From Pseudomonas capeferrum (GTDB lineage Bacteria; Pseudomonadota; Gammaproteobacteria; Pseudomonadales; Pseudomonadaceae), in NCBI RefSeq assembly GCF_013523055.1, contig NZ_JAAMQM010000009.1:62001-126000 (forward strand): a stretch of 64,000 nt of DNA, given 5' to 3'. A program made the translations under genes and the position numbers. Shown in pieces: positions 13,031 to 25,776 of the stretch; the first letter of the stretch is position 1, and each line of letters starts with the position of its first letter. The notes under the pieces are model-generated. The model did not search any database. It worked only from the letters and a program-made list of their open reading frames with translations, and was not told the DNA's origin.

Positions 13031-14397
13031 TAATGTTTCTCCCCGCTGGCACCGCACAATGCCGCCACGACGTTTTCCATCGCAGCGCTACGCGAGCCCT
13101 TGATCAAGATAGTGGTATCGCTGACCTGTTCGTCGCGAATAGCGTCGATCAGGTCAGCCTGAGTAGCGAAATGTCGTCCGTAGGTACCGAAAGCGTCGAC
13201 GGCATGAGCCATGTGGGGCCCAACCGCATACAGGGCATCGACCTTGCCCCGCGCATAGTCACCGACCTGTCGGTGTCCTTCCTCGGCCCACTGCCCGAGC
13301 TCACCGATATCTCCGAGCACCAGGACGGTGCGGCCGGAAAAGCCGGCGAGTATATCAATGGCAGCGCACATGGAGGTGGGATTTGCATTGTATGTATCAT
13401 CGATGACACGCACACCGTGGGGTGCGATCTGGGCCACGGCGCGCCCCTTGACCGGCTTCATCGCAGCCAGGCCCGCGGCAATGCCGCTTGGCTCCAGGCC
13501 CAAGGCATGTGCGGCGGCCGCCGCGGCCAGCGCGTTGCTGACATTGTGAATGCCGAGCAGGTTGAGCTGGACCGCAACGCGTGCTCCAGCACCGTTGAGG
13601 ATGAAGGAAGGGCAGCCACGGTCGTCGTGAGCGATATCGGTGGCATGGAAATCGGCCCGGGCGTCATCCAGGGCGAAGGTGACCACGCGATGAGTACCGG
13701 CGCGTTGCTGCCAGGTGGCGAATGCCTTATCGGCCAGATTGAGAACAGCCACGCCCTCCTCGTCCAGGCCTTCGAGAATTTCGCCCTTGGCTTCGACGAT
13801 CTTTTCCGGGCCGCCGAACTCACCCACGTGAGCGGTCCCGGCATTGTTGATCAGGGCCACCTGAGGACGCGTCAACCCCACGGTGTAGGCGATCTCGCCA
13901 ACGCGCGACGCACCCAGTTCGATTACCGCGGCGCTGTGCTCGGCCGTGATTTCCAGCAGGGTCAAGGGGGCGCCCAGGTCGTTGTTCAGGTTGCCGCGGG
14001 TGGCCAGCACCGGTCCGCGCGTAAGCAGGATACTGGCGAGCATTTCCTTGACCGTGGTCTTGCCACTGGAACCGGTAATCGCCACGACCGGGCCCTCGAA
14101 CGCAGCCCGATTGAGCGCACCCAGTTGCCCCAAGGCCAGCCGGCAATCAGCCACGACCAGTTGAGGAAGCTCGACACCCTCGACTTCACGCTCGACCAGG
14201 GCCGCGACGGCGCCCTTGGCTTTGACCTCCGCCAGATAGTCGTGGCCGTCGAACCGAGGACCGGTCAAGGCAACGAAAAGCTGCCCAGCCCCAACGCTGC
14301 GGCTGTCGATGCTGACGCCGTCAAAGCGGGCATCGATCGTCGCCAAACGCCCATCGAGTGGCGCAGCGATCTGGCCCAGCGTCATTGTTTCAAGCAT
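13030..14397 (-). CDS. murF: UDP-MurNAc-tripeptide--D-Ala-D-Ala ligase MurF
   Basis: MurF attaches the D-Ala-D-Ala dipeptide and completes the soluble peptidoglycan precursor. The Mur-ligase ATP loop GSSGKTT is at 109-115; the N-terminal segment [16 protein letters not shown] is the MurE/F substrate-binding region, and [11 protein letters not shown] in the middle is typical of MurF. The ATG at 14397 gives 455 residues and overlaps the murE stop by 8 bases. A longer frame starting at 14523 would run far into murE and add a non-homologous leader, so it is not used. Confidence 0.95.
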   Translation of the reverse strand: MLETMTLGQIAAPLDGRLATIDARFDGVSIDSRSVGAGQLFVALTGPRFDGHDYLAEVKAKGAVAALVEREVEGVELPQLVVADCRLALGQLGALNRAAFEGPVVAITGSSGKTTVKEMLASILLTRGPVLATRGNLNNDLGAPLTLLEITAEHSAAVIELGASRVGEIAYTVGLTRPQVALINNAGTAHVGEFGGPEKIVEAKGEILEGLDEEGVAVLNLADKAFATWQQRAGTHRVVTFALDDARADFHATDIAHDDRGCPSFILNGAGARVAVQLNLLGIHNVSNALAAAAAAHALGLEPSGIAAGLAAMKPVKGRAVAQIAPHGVRVIDDTYNANPTSMCAAIDILAGFSGRTVLVLGDIGELGQWAEEGHRQVGDYARGKVDALYAVGPHMAHAVDAFGTYGRHFATQADLIDAIRDEQVSDTTILIKGSRSAAMENVVAALCGASGEKH

Positions 14398-15852
14398 GTG
14401 GGGTCTCCCAGGCGGCAAGTGCTTTTTCGGCTTCGACCAGATCGGAGAAGTCATGGCGTTCACCGTTGATTTCCTGGTAGTCCTCGTGCCCTTTGCCCGC
14501 CAGGACAACGATGTCGTCGACACCCGCCTCGGCGATCAACTGAGCGATAGCGTTTCCACGCCCGGCAACGAAGCTGACGGCCTCGAGATCGGTGAAGCCC
14601 GGGCGGATCTCGTCGAAGATGCGTCGAGGGTCCTCGCTACGCGGATTGTCGTCGGTGACGAGCACGCGATCGGACAGCCGCTCGGCTACTTCGGCCATCA
14701 ACGGACGCTTGCCACGGTCACGGTCGCCACCGCAGCCGAACAGGCAGAGCAGCTTGCCCTGGGCATGCGGACGGAGTGCCTCGAGAACCTTTTCCAGCGC
14801 ATCGGGCGTATGGGCGTAGTCGACGACGACCAAAGGCTTGTCGCCACCGCCCAGGCGCTGCATTCGCCCGATCGGACCTTGCAACTGCGGGGTTACCTTG
14901 AGAATTTCGTCCAAGGTATAGTCCAGTGCCATCAAGGTAGCGACGGCGGCCAGCATATTGCTCAGGTTGAAGCGTCCCAGCAGCCGGCTGCGCAGATCGC
15001 GCTCACCCTGAGGCGTGACGATGACCGCGCGTACGCCATCATCGTGGAAGCGAGCCTCCTTGCAGAACAGCGTTGCCTGCGGATCGCGCAGGCTGTAGCT
15101 GATCAAGCGGGGCTTGGCATGCTCCTCGGCCAGCCGACGACCGAAGTCGTCGTCCAGGTTGACCACTCGGCAGCGCAGGTCGGGCCAGCCGAACAGCTTG
15201 GCCTTGGCGGCTTCGTACGCCTGCATGCTGCCGTGGTAGTCCAGATGATCGCGAGACAGGTTGGTCATTACCGCGATATCGAAGGCCAGGGCCGCGACAC
15301 GCCCTTGATCCAGAGCATGGGAAGAGACTTCCATGGCCACGGCTTTCGCGCCGGCCTTCTTCAGATCATTCAGGGTCGCCTGTACGGCAATCGGGTCCGG
15401 GGTCGTCAGGCGGCCGCTTTGCAGTTCGCCATGAAAACCGGTGCCGAGGGTCCCGATCAGGCCGCAGCGCTGCCCGAGTACATCCAGTGCCTGCGCCACC
15501 AGTTGAGTGACGCTGGTCTTGCCGTTGGTGCCAGTGACGCCGATCAGGTGCAGCTGGCGGCTGGGCTCGCCATAGAAGCGCCCGGCGATATCGGACAACT
15601 GGGCGATCAGACCCTTGACCGGGATCAGGGGAATATCGGTGATGGGCAGCACGGTTGCGCCCTGCTCTTCATAGGCGACCGCGGCGGCACCCTTGGCCAG
15701 GGCATCGGCGATGTGCGCGCGGCCGTCCACCATGGCCCCGGGCACAGCCAGGAACAGGTCTCCCGACCGTACAGTACGGCTGTCCAACGTCAGCTCGCGA
15801 ATCAATGGATCGCGACTGGCATTGGTGAATAGCTTGCTCAGCGGCATTGTCA

Positions 15853-15853
<1 letters not shown>
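14390..15853 (-). CDS. murE: UDP-MurNAc-L-Ala-D-Glu--meso-DAP ligase MurE
   Basis: MurE adds the third residue of the stem peptide. The ATP loop GTNGKT is at 108-113 and LDSRTVRSGDLFLAV marks the N-terminal domain. The C-terminal DNPRSEDP motif is the signature of enzymes selecting meso-diaminopimelate rather than lysine, which fits a Gram-negative wall. The start is the ATG at 15853, which shares one base with the ftsI stop (TGATG) and has GGGAGGG upstream, giving 487 residues; an ATG two codons later is also possible. It overlaps murF by 8 bases. Confidence 0.96.
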
Positions 15854-17881
<2,028 letters not shown>

Positions 17882-17885
<4 letters not shown>

Positions 17886-18829
17886 CGCAATTTCTCCGCC
17901 ACGCGCATCACGGCGCTGCGCGAACGCGGGTTGGCCTTGAGCTCGGCCTCGGAGGCGAACTGGGCCTTGCCGTGGACACGGATCTTCGGTTCGAAGACCT
18001 TGTGCTGCACCGGCAGGTTGCGCGGCAGGTTATCGGCCTCGCCCTTGGCCAGCTTGCGCATGAACAGCTTGACGATACGGTCTTCCAACGAGTGGAAGCT
18101 GATCACCACCAGGCGCCCGCCAATCTCGAGCGATTCGATCGCGGCCTCGAGGCCGGCCTCCAGGTCGCCCAGCTCATTGTTGACGTGAATGCGCAAGCCC
18201 TGGAAGGCCCGGGTCGCAGGGTTCTTGCCCTTTTCCCATGCGGGATTGGCGACCTTCAGCACTTCGGCCAGATCCGCGGTGCGGATGAACGGGCTCTCCT
18301 CGCGGCGCAGCACCACCGCGCGCGCCATCCGCTTGGCGAAGCGTTCCTCGCCATACTCCTTGAAGACACGGGCGATTTCTTCTTCCGGCGCGCTGGCGAT
18401 GAACTCGGCGGCGCTGAACCCTCGTTCAGGGTTCATGCGCATGTCCAGCGGACCATCGTTGAGAAAGCTGAAACCTCGTTCGGGATCGTCGAGCTGCGGC
18501 GATGAAACGCCCAGGTCGAGCAGCACACCGCTGACCTTGCCGGTCAGATCGCGCGTGGCCATTTCCTCGCCCAATTCGGCAAAGCTGCGCTGCACAATGA
18601 CAAAGCGGCCGTCTTCGGCCGCCAGCGCTTGCCCCGTGGCAATCGCTTGTGGGTCTTTGTCGAACCCCAGTAGCCGCCCTTGCGGCCCCAGCTTGCTCAG
18701 GATCAGGCGACTGTGCCCGCCCCGCCCAAAGGTACCATCGAGATAGCAGCCATCGGCACGCGGAGCCAGGGCCTCGACAGCTTCGTCGAGCAGCACTGTA
18801 ATGTGGTTGAAGCCGCTCTCTATTGTCAC
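17882..18829 (-). CDS. rsmH: 16S rRNA (cytosine-1402-N4)-methyltransferase RsmH (MraW)
   Basis: RsmH methylates N4 of C1402 in the ribosomal P site, together with the RsmI 2'-O-methylation of the same base. The opening [13 protein letters not shown], the SAM-binding motif [14 protein letters not shown] (about 31-44), the [18 protein letters not shown] segment and the C-terminal [12 protein letters not shown] are diagnostic. Length is 315 residues. The start is GTG, overlapping the mraZ stop by 4 bases (GTGA). RsmI, which modifies the same nucleotide, is encoded about 1.2 kb upstream beyond rnpB. Confidence 0.97.
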
Positions 18830-19281
18830 AGGATCAAATCACGCAAATCGTCGGGCATGGCGCCCGGTTGTTGGATAGCTGCAAGGTCGGCTGCCGAAAC
18901 CAGGTTCCAGGCCTCTTCATCCCACAGCTGGAATTTGTTCAGTTGCCCCACCAGCATCGCCTTCTTGTCGAGCCGGGCATATTCGCGCAAGCGCGGTGGC
19001 ACCAGAAAACGCCCACTGCCATCGAGCTCCAGGTCCACCGCGTTGCCGATCAGCAGGCGCTGCAGGCGGCGGTTTTCCTCACGCAACGATGGCAAGGCAC
19101 GCAACTTGGCTTCTATCTGCTCCCATTCGTCGAGGGGATAAACGCATAGACAACGATCGACCGCATCGATGGTCACGATCAGCTGGCCGGCGCAACGCGA
19201 ATCCAGCTCGTCGCGGTACCTGCTCGGCATGGCAAGTCGGCCCTTGGCGTCGAGGCTGATAGCGTTTGCTCCGCGAAACAC
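18826..19281 (-). CDS. mraZ: Transcriptional regulator MraZ
   Basis: MraZ is a double AbrB/SpoVT-like DNA-binding protein that in E. coli represses the dcw promoter by binding short repeats upstream. Two such units are seen: one around [25 protein letters not shown] and one around [23 protein letters not shown] place the start at the GTG at 19281 (initiator, then FRGANAISL, 151 residues) because that is the family's standard terminus and a G-rich site precedes it; a TTG five codons further upstream is less likely. It is the first gene of the cluster. Its likely operator is the set of three repeats at 19321-19350. Confidence 0.95.
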   Translation of the reverse strand: MFRGANAISLDAKGRLAMPSRYRDELDSRCAGQLIVTIDAVDRCLCVYPLDEWEQIEAKLRALPSLREENRRLQRLLIGNAVDLELDGSGRFLVPPRLREYARLDKKAMLVGQLNKFQLWDEEAWNLVSAADLAAIQQPGAMPDDLRDLIL

Positions 19282-19320
19282 GGTGGCTGCCCCCAAAATA
19301 TTAGCGTTGTTGCGTCAGAA

Positions 19321-19350
19321 AACCCACTTCATGCCACTTTCTGCCACTTG
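19321..19350 (-). promoter_or_regulatory. MraZ operator: three AAGTGG repeats at 10-base spacing
   Basis: On the minus strand AAGTGG occurs three times with exactly 10 bases from one to the next (AAGTGGCAG, AAAGTGGCAT, GAAGTGGGTT), about one helix turn. It lies just downstream of the -10 box and about 40 bases before mraZ. E. coli MraZ binds three regularly spaced TGGG-type repeats at the same place. The repeats are seen directly; the binding is inferred. Confidence 0.75.
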
Positions 19351-19355
19351 CGCAC

Positions 19356-19385
19356 ACTATAGGAATCCGTTCGCTGCACCGTCAA
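19356..19385 (-). promoter_or_regulatory. Main dcw promoter (Pmra), sigma70 type
   Basis: TTGACG (19380-19385) and TATAGT (19356-19361) on the minus strand are separated by 18 bases. The start site would fall near 19349, inside the repeat operator. It would drive the 16-gene cluster from mraZ to lpxC. Confidence 0.7.
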
Positions 19386-19591
19386 GGCACGTTCGGAAGG
19401 AAATCCCTTATGGAACGGAGATTTAGCGCGCAAAAGGAATGTAAAAGGCAAGTATATGGGGATTTTCGAGCAAGAAAAACGAGCATACTCAGACGGATAG
19501 AAAGCGCACTTAAAGTGAATTATCAAGAGTAAGACTATTTGAGCATTACGAATGCTTATCTGCTCTCGATTCAGGCGAGGGGGAAGGAGGT

Positions 19592-19952
19592 GGAGAGTCG
19601 ATCTGTAAGCCGGGTTCTGTCGAGGACAGTCATTCCTCTACGGCGGCCATCACTGGACGCCTTTAGCAACCTACCCGGTTCCGACGCGGGCCACGCCGTA
19701 TGGAACCCTATTTGGTCTTGCTCCGAGTGGGGTTTACCTAGCCACGAACTGTTGCCAGTCGCGCGGTGCGCTCTTACCGCACCTTTTCACCCTTACCGGC
19801 ACCGAAGCGCTTAGGCGGTTATTTTCTGTGGCACTTTCCGTAGGCTCGCGCCTCCCAGGCGTTACCTGGCACTCTGCCCTATGGAGCCCGGACTTTCCTC
19901 CCCCATCTTTTGCGGAACAAAAGACGGCAGCGACTGTCCGATCGACTCTCCG
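19592..19952 (-). ncRNA. rnpB: RNase P RNA (class A)
   Basis: This is the catalytic RNA of ribonuclease P, which cuts tRNA 5' leaders. On the minus strand the universal core GGAAAGUCCGGGCUCCAUAG followed by GGGCA lies near 19880-19905, and the matching 3' core ACAGAACCCGGCUUACAG lies near 19600-19620. The ends pair with each other (GAGUCGAU near 19941-19950 with AUCGACUC near 19594-19603). Length of about 360 bases is usual for Pseudomonas. Exact ends are approximate to a few bases. Confidence 0.95.
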
Positions 19953-19959
19953 CCGCCAA

Positions 19960-19987
19960 GGTTAACGGCAGGCAGCCGCAAGAACAA
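19960..19987 (-). promoter_or_regulatory. Candidate rnpB promoter
   Basis: TTGTTC and TAACCT on the minus strand, about 16-17 bases apart, would start transcription close to the rnpB 5' end near 19952. Prediction only. Confidence 0.4.
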
Positions 19988-20015
19988 GCAATAAAGTAAT
20001 TAATCTCGACTGGGG

Positions 20016-20891
20016 CTAGTGCGCTTGCTGCCGCTCCAGAGCCGCCTGGTAGAGCAAGTTCTTGCGCACGCCGGTGATTTGCGCAGCCAGTGCCGCCGCA
20101 CGCTTGAGTGGCATCTCGGCCAGCAGCAGATCGAGCACACGCAATGCCTCATCGCTGATCGCCTGGTCATCCTCAGGCGCGCTCCAGCCTGCTACCAGCA
20201 CCACGCACTCGCCGCGCTGCTGGTTGCCATCACCCGCGACGAAGGCTCGCAGTTCCGCCAGCGGCAGCCCCTTGAGCGTCTCGAAGGTCTTGGTGATCTC
20301 ACGTGCGAGCAAGGCCGGACGCTGTGCGCCGAATACCGCTTCCATGTCTTCGAGGCACTCCAGGATGCGATGGGGCGCCTCGTAGAAGATCAGGGTGCGC
20401 GGCTCTTCCTTGACCTGTTCCAGTCGCGCGCGCCGCCCTACCGCCTTGGCTGGCAGGAAGCCCTCGAAGATGAACCGATCCGAAGGCAGCCCCGCTGCCG
20501 ACAGCGCGGCGATCAGCGCGCAGGGCCCCGGGACCGGAACGACGGCGATGCCGGCAGCTCGTACCTGGCGCACCAGGTGATAGCCGGGATCGGAGATCAG
20601 CGGCGTGCCCGCGTCAGAAACCAGCGCCACGTCGTCGCCAGCCTGCAACCGCGCAAGAAAGCGCCCCCCTTCGTCCCGCTCGTTATGGTCATGACAGGCC
20701 GCCAACGGCGTATCGATGCCGAAATGCTGAAGCAGGCGGACCGTGTGACGGGTGTCCTCGGCGGCGATCAACGCCACGCTGCCCAGCACCTTCAGCGCCC
20801 TCGCACTCATGTCGTCCAGGTTGCCGATAGGCGTTGCGACGACATAAAGCGTACCCGTCGTGGATTTCGAAGCCCCTGGAACATCCGTCAC
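20016..20891 (-). CDS. rsmI: 16S rRNA (cytidine-1402-2'-O)-methyltransferase RsmI
   Basis: RsmI 2'-O-methylates C1402 of 16S rRNA. It is a tetrapyrrole-methylase-fold protein with the signatures [47 protein letters not shown] and the P-loop-like [22 protein letters not shown] prefer the GTG at 20891 because AGGT lies seven bases upstream; a GTG three codons earlier (20900) would sit on top of the ribosome site. That gives about 291 residues. It is divergent from lpoA, the usual order in gammaproteobacteria. Confidence 0.95.
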   Translation of the reverse strand: MTDVPGASKSTTGTLYVVATPIGNLDDMSARALKVLGSVALIAAEDTRHTVRLLQHFGIDTPLAACHDHNERDEGGRFLARLQAGDDVALVSDAGTPLISDPGYHLVRQVRAAGIAVVPVPGPCALIAALSAAGLPSDRFIFEGFLPAKAVGRRARLEQVKEEPRTLIFYEAPHRILECLEDMEAVFGAQRPALLAREITKTFETLKGLPLAELRAFVAGDGNQQRGECVVLVAGWSAPEDDQAISDEALRVLDLLLAEMPLKRAAALAAQITGVRKNLLYQAALERQQAH

Positions 20892-21078
20892 TGCGCACAC
20901 CTGCCTTGCTGATCAAAGGCGCCATTGTAGCCCGTCCATCGGTTACACGGCGCAAACATCTTCATCCGCGCTTCTCAGTGCACGACCTATATTGAATGTT
21001 CCGCGTCAGCAAGATCGCGCCTTGGCCAGTGCTTGGGTACAATTGCCGGCCAACTTGATCGAGTAACAGGACTTTTAC

Positions 21079-22893
21079 ATGATCGCTTGTCTGCGGCTGT
21101 TCACAGCCCTCTGCCTTGCTGCCTTGCTCGCAGCCTGCGCCAGCTCGCCCTCGTCCGGCCTGGGTGAGCTGCCACGCACCCCGGATGCCAGCATCGAGCA
21201 ACTGCTTGAGCAGGCCGCTTCCAGCAAATCCGCGGAGGAAGCCGCCTTGCTGCGACTGAGCGCCGCAGATCAGGCCTACCGCCAGCAAGATTATCCGCGC
21301 GCCGCGCGCATCCTCGAACTGGTCCCCCTGGACTCGCTCAAGCCCGCCCAGCAGGTGTTCACCAGCACGCTTGCCGCGGAGCTGGCCATGAGCCGCAACC
21401 AGCCCAAGGCCGCCCTGGATGCCCTTTCGCATCCGAGCCTTCAGCGAGTGGGCGAACTGCCGCAAGAGCAGCAGTTGCGCACCTATGCGGTGCATGCCGC
21501 CGCCCTCGAGGCGGATGGCCAGGTACTGGCCGCGGCCAAGCAGCGAGTACTGCTGGCACCATTGCTCAGCGGCCAGGCGGCCACCGCCAACAACGATGCC
21601 ATCTGGGCATTGGTCGCCTCGCTGCCGGTCGAACAACTGCAGGCAGGCGGAACCGACAGCCTGGCAGGCTGGACGAGCCTGGCACTGGCGGTGAAGAGCG
21701 CCGGCACACTGGAAGCTCAACAGGCAGCCATCGACACTTGGCGCGCCCAGCACCCCGACCACCCGGCGGCGCAACAGCTGCCCGAGGCGCTGGTCAAGTT
21801 GAAGGCGCTGGCCAGCCAGCCGCTGACCAAGGTCGCGCTGCTGCTACCTCAGGAAGGCCCACTGGCGGGTGTGGCCCGCGCCTTGCGTGACGGCTTCATG
21901 GCCGCGCACTTCCAGGCTCAGCAGAGCGGCCAGCCCGCTCCGGCAGTGCAAGTCTTCGACAGCTCCCGCATGACCTCCCTGGACGATTTCTATCGCCAGG
22001 CACAGGCCGCGGGCGTGCAACTGGTGATCGGCCCGCTGGAGAAGCCGCTGGTCAAGCAGCTTGCCGCCTACCCTCAGCTTCCCATCGCCACGCTGGCACT
22101 GAACTACGCTGACGCGGGTCAGCAGGCGTCGCCGCAGCTGTTCCAGTTCGGCCTTGCCGCCGAAGACGAGGCACGGGAAGTCGCTCGCCGCGCGCACGCC
22201 GACGGCATGACTCGTGCTGTAGCCCTTGTACCCAGCGGTGAATGGGGCGATCGGGTCCTAAAAGCCTTCCGTCAGGATTGGGAAGCACAAGGCGGCACCC
22301 TCCTCGCCGCCGAGCATATCGCACAGCCCGTCGCTCTCGCCCAGCAGATCGCCGAACTGCTCAAGCTGCGTCAGAGCGAAGGACGCGCCCAAGCCCTGCA
22401 GAGCACGGTAGGTGGTGACGTTGCCGCACAGCCTTCACGTCGCCACGACGCCGACTTCCTGTTCCTGGCTTCGACCCCACAGCAGGCCCAACAGATCAAG
22501 CCGACCCTGAACTTCCAGTACGCGGCTGACTTGCCTGTGTATGCCACGTCGAACCTGTACAGCGCCAGCGGTGACGTCAACCAGTACAAGGACATGAACG
22601 GTATCCGCTTCTGCGAAACCCCTTGGCTGCTGGACAGCGGCAACAGCCTCCGCCAGCAGGTGGTGCAGCAATGGCCACAAGCGGCGGGCAGCCTGGGCCG
22701 CCTGTATGCCATGGGCGTGGATGCCTATACCCTGGCACCGCATCTCGGCCAGATGAAGGCACTACCGGGCAGCCGTGTCGAAGGCCAATCCGGAAGCCTG
22801 AGCCTGAACGCCAACCAGCGTGTCGAGCGCCAGCTGCCATGGGCCGAATTTGCCGACGGCCAGATCAGGCGCCTGCCGGACACACCGCGCTGA
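21079..22893 (+). CDS. lpoA: Penicillin-binding protein activator LpoA, outer-membrane lipoprotein
   Basis: LpoA is an outer-membrane lipoprotein that reaches through the periplasm and stimulates class A PBP1A. The 604-residue protein has a signal peptide ending in a lipobox, LLAAC with Cys20. The N-terminal half (about 30-260) is helical and TPR-like; the C-terminal half (from about 262, KVALLLPQEGPLAGVARALRDGF) is a periplasmic-binding-protein fold. Gln- and Ala-rich composition fits the family. The stop codon overlaps the next start by one base (TGATG). A TACAAT -10-like element lies near 21036, but no clear -35 is seen. Confidence 0.93.
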   Translation: MIACLRLFTALCLAALLAACASSPSSGLGELPRTPDASIEQLLEQAASSKSAEEAALLRLSAADQAYRQQDYPRAARILELVPLDSLKPAQQVFTSTLAAELAMSRNQPKAALDALSHPSLQRVGELPQEQQLRTYAVHAAALEADGQVLAAAKQRVLLAPLLSGQAATANNDAIWALVASLPVEQLQAGGTDSLAGWTSLALAVKSAGTLEAQQAAIDTWRAQHPDHPAAQQLPEALVKLKALASQPLTKVALLLPQEGPLAGVARALRDGFMAAHFQAQQSGQPAPAVQVFDSSRMTSLDDFYRQAQAAGVQLVIGPLEKPLVKQLAAYPQLPIATLALNYADAGQQASPQLFQFGLAAEDEAREVARRAHADGMTRAVALVPSGEWGDRVLKAFRQDWEAQGGTLLAAEHIAQPVALAQQIAELLKLRQSEGRAQALQSTVGGDVAAQPSRRHDADFLFLASTPQQAQQIKPTLNFQYAADLPVYATSNLYSASGDVNQYKDMNGIRFCETPWLLDSGNSLRQQVVQQWPQAAGSLGRLYAMGVDAYTLAPHLGQMKALPGSRVEGQSGSLSLNANQRVERQLPWAEFADGQIRRLPDTPR

Positions 22894-23264
22894 TGCTCAA
22901 GGCATCGCCCAGCGTTGCCGGCCAGGTCGCCGAACGGCAAGCCCTTGAATACCTTCAAGGACAAGGCCTGAGCCTGTTGACGCAGAACTGGCGATGCCGC
23001 GGTGGCGAGCTTGATCTGGTCATGCTCGATCGCGATACAGTAGTATTCGTCGAAGTCCGCTATCGGTTGCACGCGGACTTTGGCGGAGCCCTTGGTAGTG
23101 TCGACGGGCGCAAACAAAAACGATTGGTACTTGCCGCCACGCTGTTCTTGCAGAAGGAGTCCCGCTGGGCCAATCACCCCTGCCGTTTCGACGTTGTCGC
23201 CCTGCAGGGCAGCCGCCATGCGGGCCAACCGCTTCAATGGCTGAAAAACGCCTTCGAATGCTAA
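22893..23264 (+). CDS. yraN: YraN family (UPF0102) nuclease-fold protein
   Basis: This 123-residue protein belongs to UPF0102, a family with an endonuclease-like fold whose cellular role is not settled. Family motifs are GQVAERQALEYLQGQGL at the start, then GELDLVMLD and VFVEVRYR, which carry the presumed metal-binding acidic residues, and a basic DGRKQKRLVLAA helix. Translation is probably coupled to lpoA through the TGATG overlap. The order lpoA-yraN-diaA/gmhA-yraP is conserved from E. coli to Pseudomonas. Confidence 0.9.
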   Translation: MLKASPSVAGQVAERQALEYLQGQGLSLLTQNWRCRGGELDLVMLDRDTVVFVEVRYRLHADFGGALGSVDGRKQKRLVLAATLFLQKESRWANHPCRFDVVALQGSRHAGQPLQWLKNAFEC

Positions 23265-23281
23265 CCCGATCATTTTCCTAG

Positions 23282-24519
<1,238 letters not shown>

Positions 24520-24559
24520 CTCAAGCCGTGAATCGCACCATTGACGTGCGCATCCAATG

Positions 24560-24590
24560 AAAAAGGCGACCCCGAGGGATCGCCTTTTTC
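24560..24590. terminator. Bidirectional terminator between dolP and sspB
   Basis: The stem around AAAAAGGCGA ... TCGCCTTTTT is A-rich on the left and T-rich on the right, so it can end dolP on the plus strand and sspB on the minus strand. Confidence 0.85.
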
Positions 24591-24592
24591 AT

Positions 24593-25024
24593 TTACTTGA
24601 CCACCTTGAGACTTGGACGTCCGGTGGGTCGCGGTGGCTGACCACCATCATCAGGCGGGCCGTCATCATCCGACTCCACGCCATCATCTTCCAACTCTTC
24701 GTCACCCATCAGCGGAGGCTCGAGCTCAAAGACCATGCCTTGGCCGTTCTCGCGCGCATAGATACCCAGGATCGCGCCTACCGGCACGAAGAGGGTATGG
24801 GCAACACCACTGAAACGACCCTCGAAGCTGACTGCTTCGTTGTCCATGTGCAGACTGCGTACCGCATTGGGGGACACGTTGAGGACGATCTGACCATCGC
24901 TGGCAAACCCCGGTGGCACCTGGACCGCGGGGTACTCGGCATTGACCAGCATATGCGGGGTGCAATCATTGTCGACGATCCATTCGTACAGGGCACGAAT
25001 CAGATAGGGGCGACTGGAGTTCAT
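24593..25024 (-). CDS. sspB: ClpXP adaptor SspB
   Basis: SspB delivers ssrA-tagged and other substrates to the ClpXP protease. The globular substrate-binding domain is residues 1-100 or so (SSRPYLIRALYEWIVDND..., PGFASDGQIVLNVSP). A disordered acidic linker follows (EELEDDGVESDDDGPPDDGG), and the last residues RPSLKVVK form the ClpX-docking tail. Length is 143 residues. The start is the ATG at 25024, preceded by AAGGAG at ideal distance; the longer reading through sspA is rejected. In P. aeruginosa ClpXP with SspB helps degrade MucA and so release AlgU. Confidence 0.94.
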   Translation of the reverse strand: MNSSRPYLIRALYEWIVDNDCTPHMLVNAEYPAVQVPPGFASDGQIVLNVSPNAVRSLHMDNEAVSFEGRFSGVAHTLFVPVGAILGIYARENGQGMVFELEPPLMGDEELEDDGVESDDDGPPDDGGQPPRPTGRPSLKVVK

Positions 25025-25034
25025 CAACAGCTCC

Positions 25035-25658
25035 TTAAATTCTACGCATTTCACGTTCGGTTGCAGACAGACTTGCCTGGAAAGGCTCGCGGGCAAACTG
25101 TCGCTCCATGTAATCGAGCAGCGGCTTTGCTTGTCGCGACAATTCAATGCCCATGATTGGCAGCCGCCAGAGTATGGGCAGTAGACAGCAATCGACCAGA
25201 CTTTGCTCCTCACTCATGAAGCAGGACATTTCCGCGAAGAGCGGGGACACTCCGGTCAGGCTTTCGCGCAGTTCCTTGCGCGCCTGGACACGGGCGCTTT
25301 CCTTGCTCCGCTGATCGAGGATGATGTCCGCCAGCGAGCACCAATCACGCTGGATGCGGTGCATCAGTAGCCTGCTGTTGCCGCGCGCTACCGGATAGAC
25401 CGGCAACAGCGGCGGGTGCGGATAGCGTTCGTCAAGGTACTCCATCACCACGGTCGATTCGTACAGCGCCAGGTCCCGATCGACCAATGTCGGAACGCTG
25501 CCATAGGGGTTGACCTCGGCAAGCTTGGGCGGCAACCGTCCGACATCCACGTCGATGATCTGGACCGTGATGCCTTTTTCGGCAAGAACGAGGCGGACCC
25601 GCTGGGAATAATGGCAGGCGGGGTCGGAATAGCAGGCTAACCGATTGGTTGCGCCCAT
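25035..25658 (-). CDS. sspA: Stringent starvation protein A (SspA)
   Basis: SspA is a glutathione-S-transferase-fold protein that binds RNA polymerase and alters promoter choice under starvation and acid stress. The N-terminal thioredoxin-like domain starts with [25 protein letters not shown], with [18 protein letters not shown] further on; an all-helical domain follows. Length is 207 residues from the ATG at 25658, which has AGGAG upstream. It lies 10 bases before sspB in the same operon. In P. aeruginosa SspA is reported to affect algU expression and alginate. Confidence 0.94.
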   Translation of the reverse strand: MGATNRLACYSDPACHYSQRVRLVLAEKGITVQIIDVDVGRLPPKLAEVNPYGSVPTLVDRDLALYESTVVMEYLDERYPHPPLLPVYPVARGNSRLLMHRIQRDWCSLADIILDQRSKESARVQARKELRESLTGVSPLFAEMSCFMSEEQSLVDCCLLPILWRLPIMGIELSRQAKPLLDYMERQFAREPFQASLSATEREMRRI

Positions 25659-25692
25659 GGTGTAACTCCTCGCACGAGGTGCGTGTAAACCA

Positions 25693-25752
25693 TAAATGCA
25701 AACGCGCCCTGCAGGCATCCCCCGCGCATGCAGGGGCGCCCCAGGGCGCGCT
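25693..25752 (-). terminator. Probable terminator of the petABC operon
   Basis: Arms CGCGCCCT (about 25703-25710) and AGGGCGCG (25743-25750) flank a GC-rich loop; on the minus strand the hairpin is followed by TTTGCATTT. It lies between petC and sspA. The T-run is interrupted, so strength is uncertain. Confidence 0.5.
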
Positions 25753-25776
25753 CAACTACCAGAAACTACTGGATGA

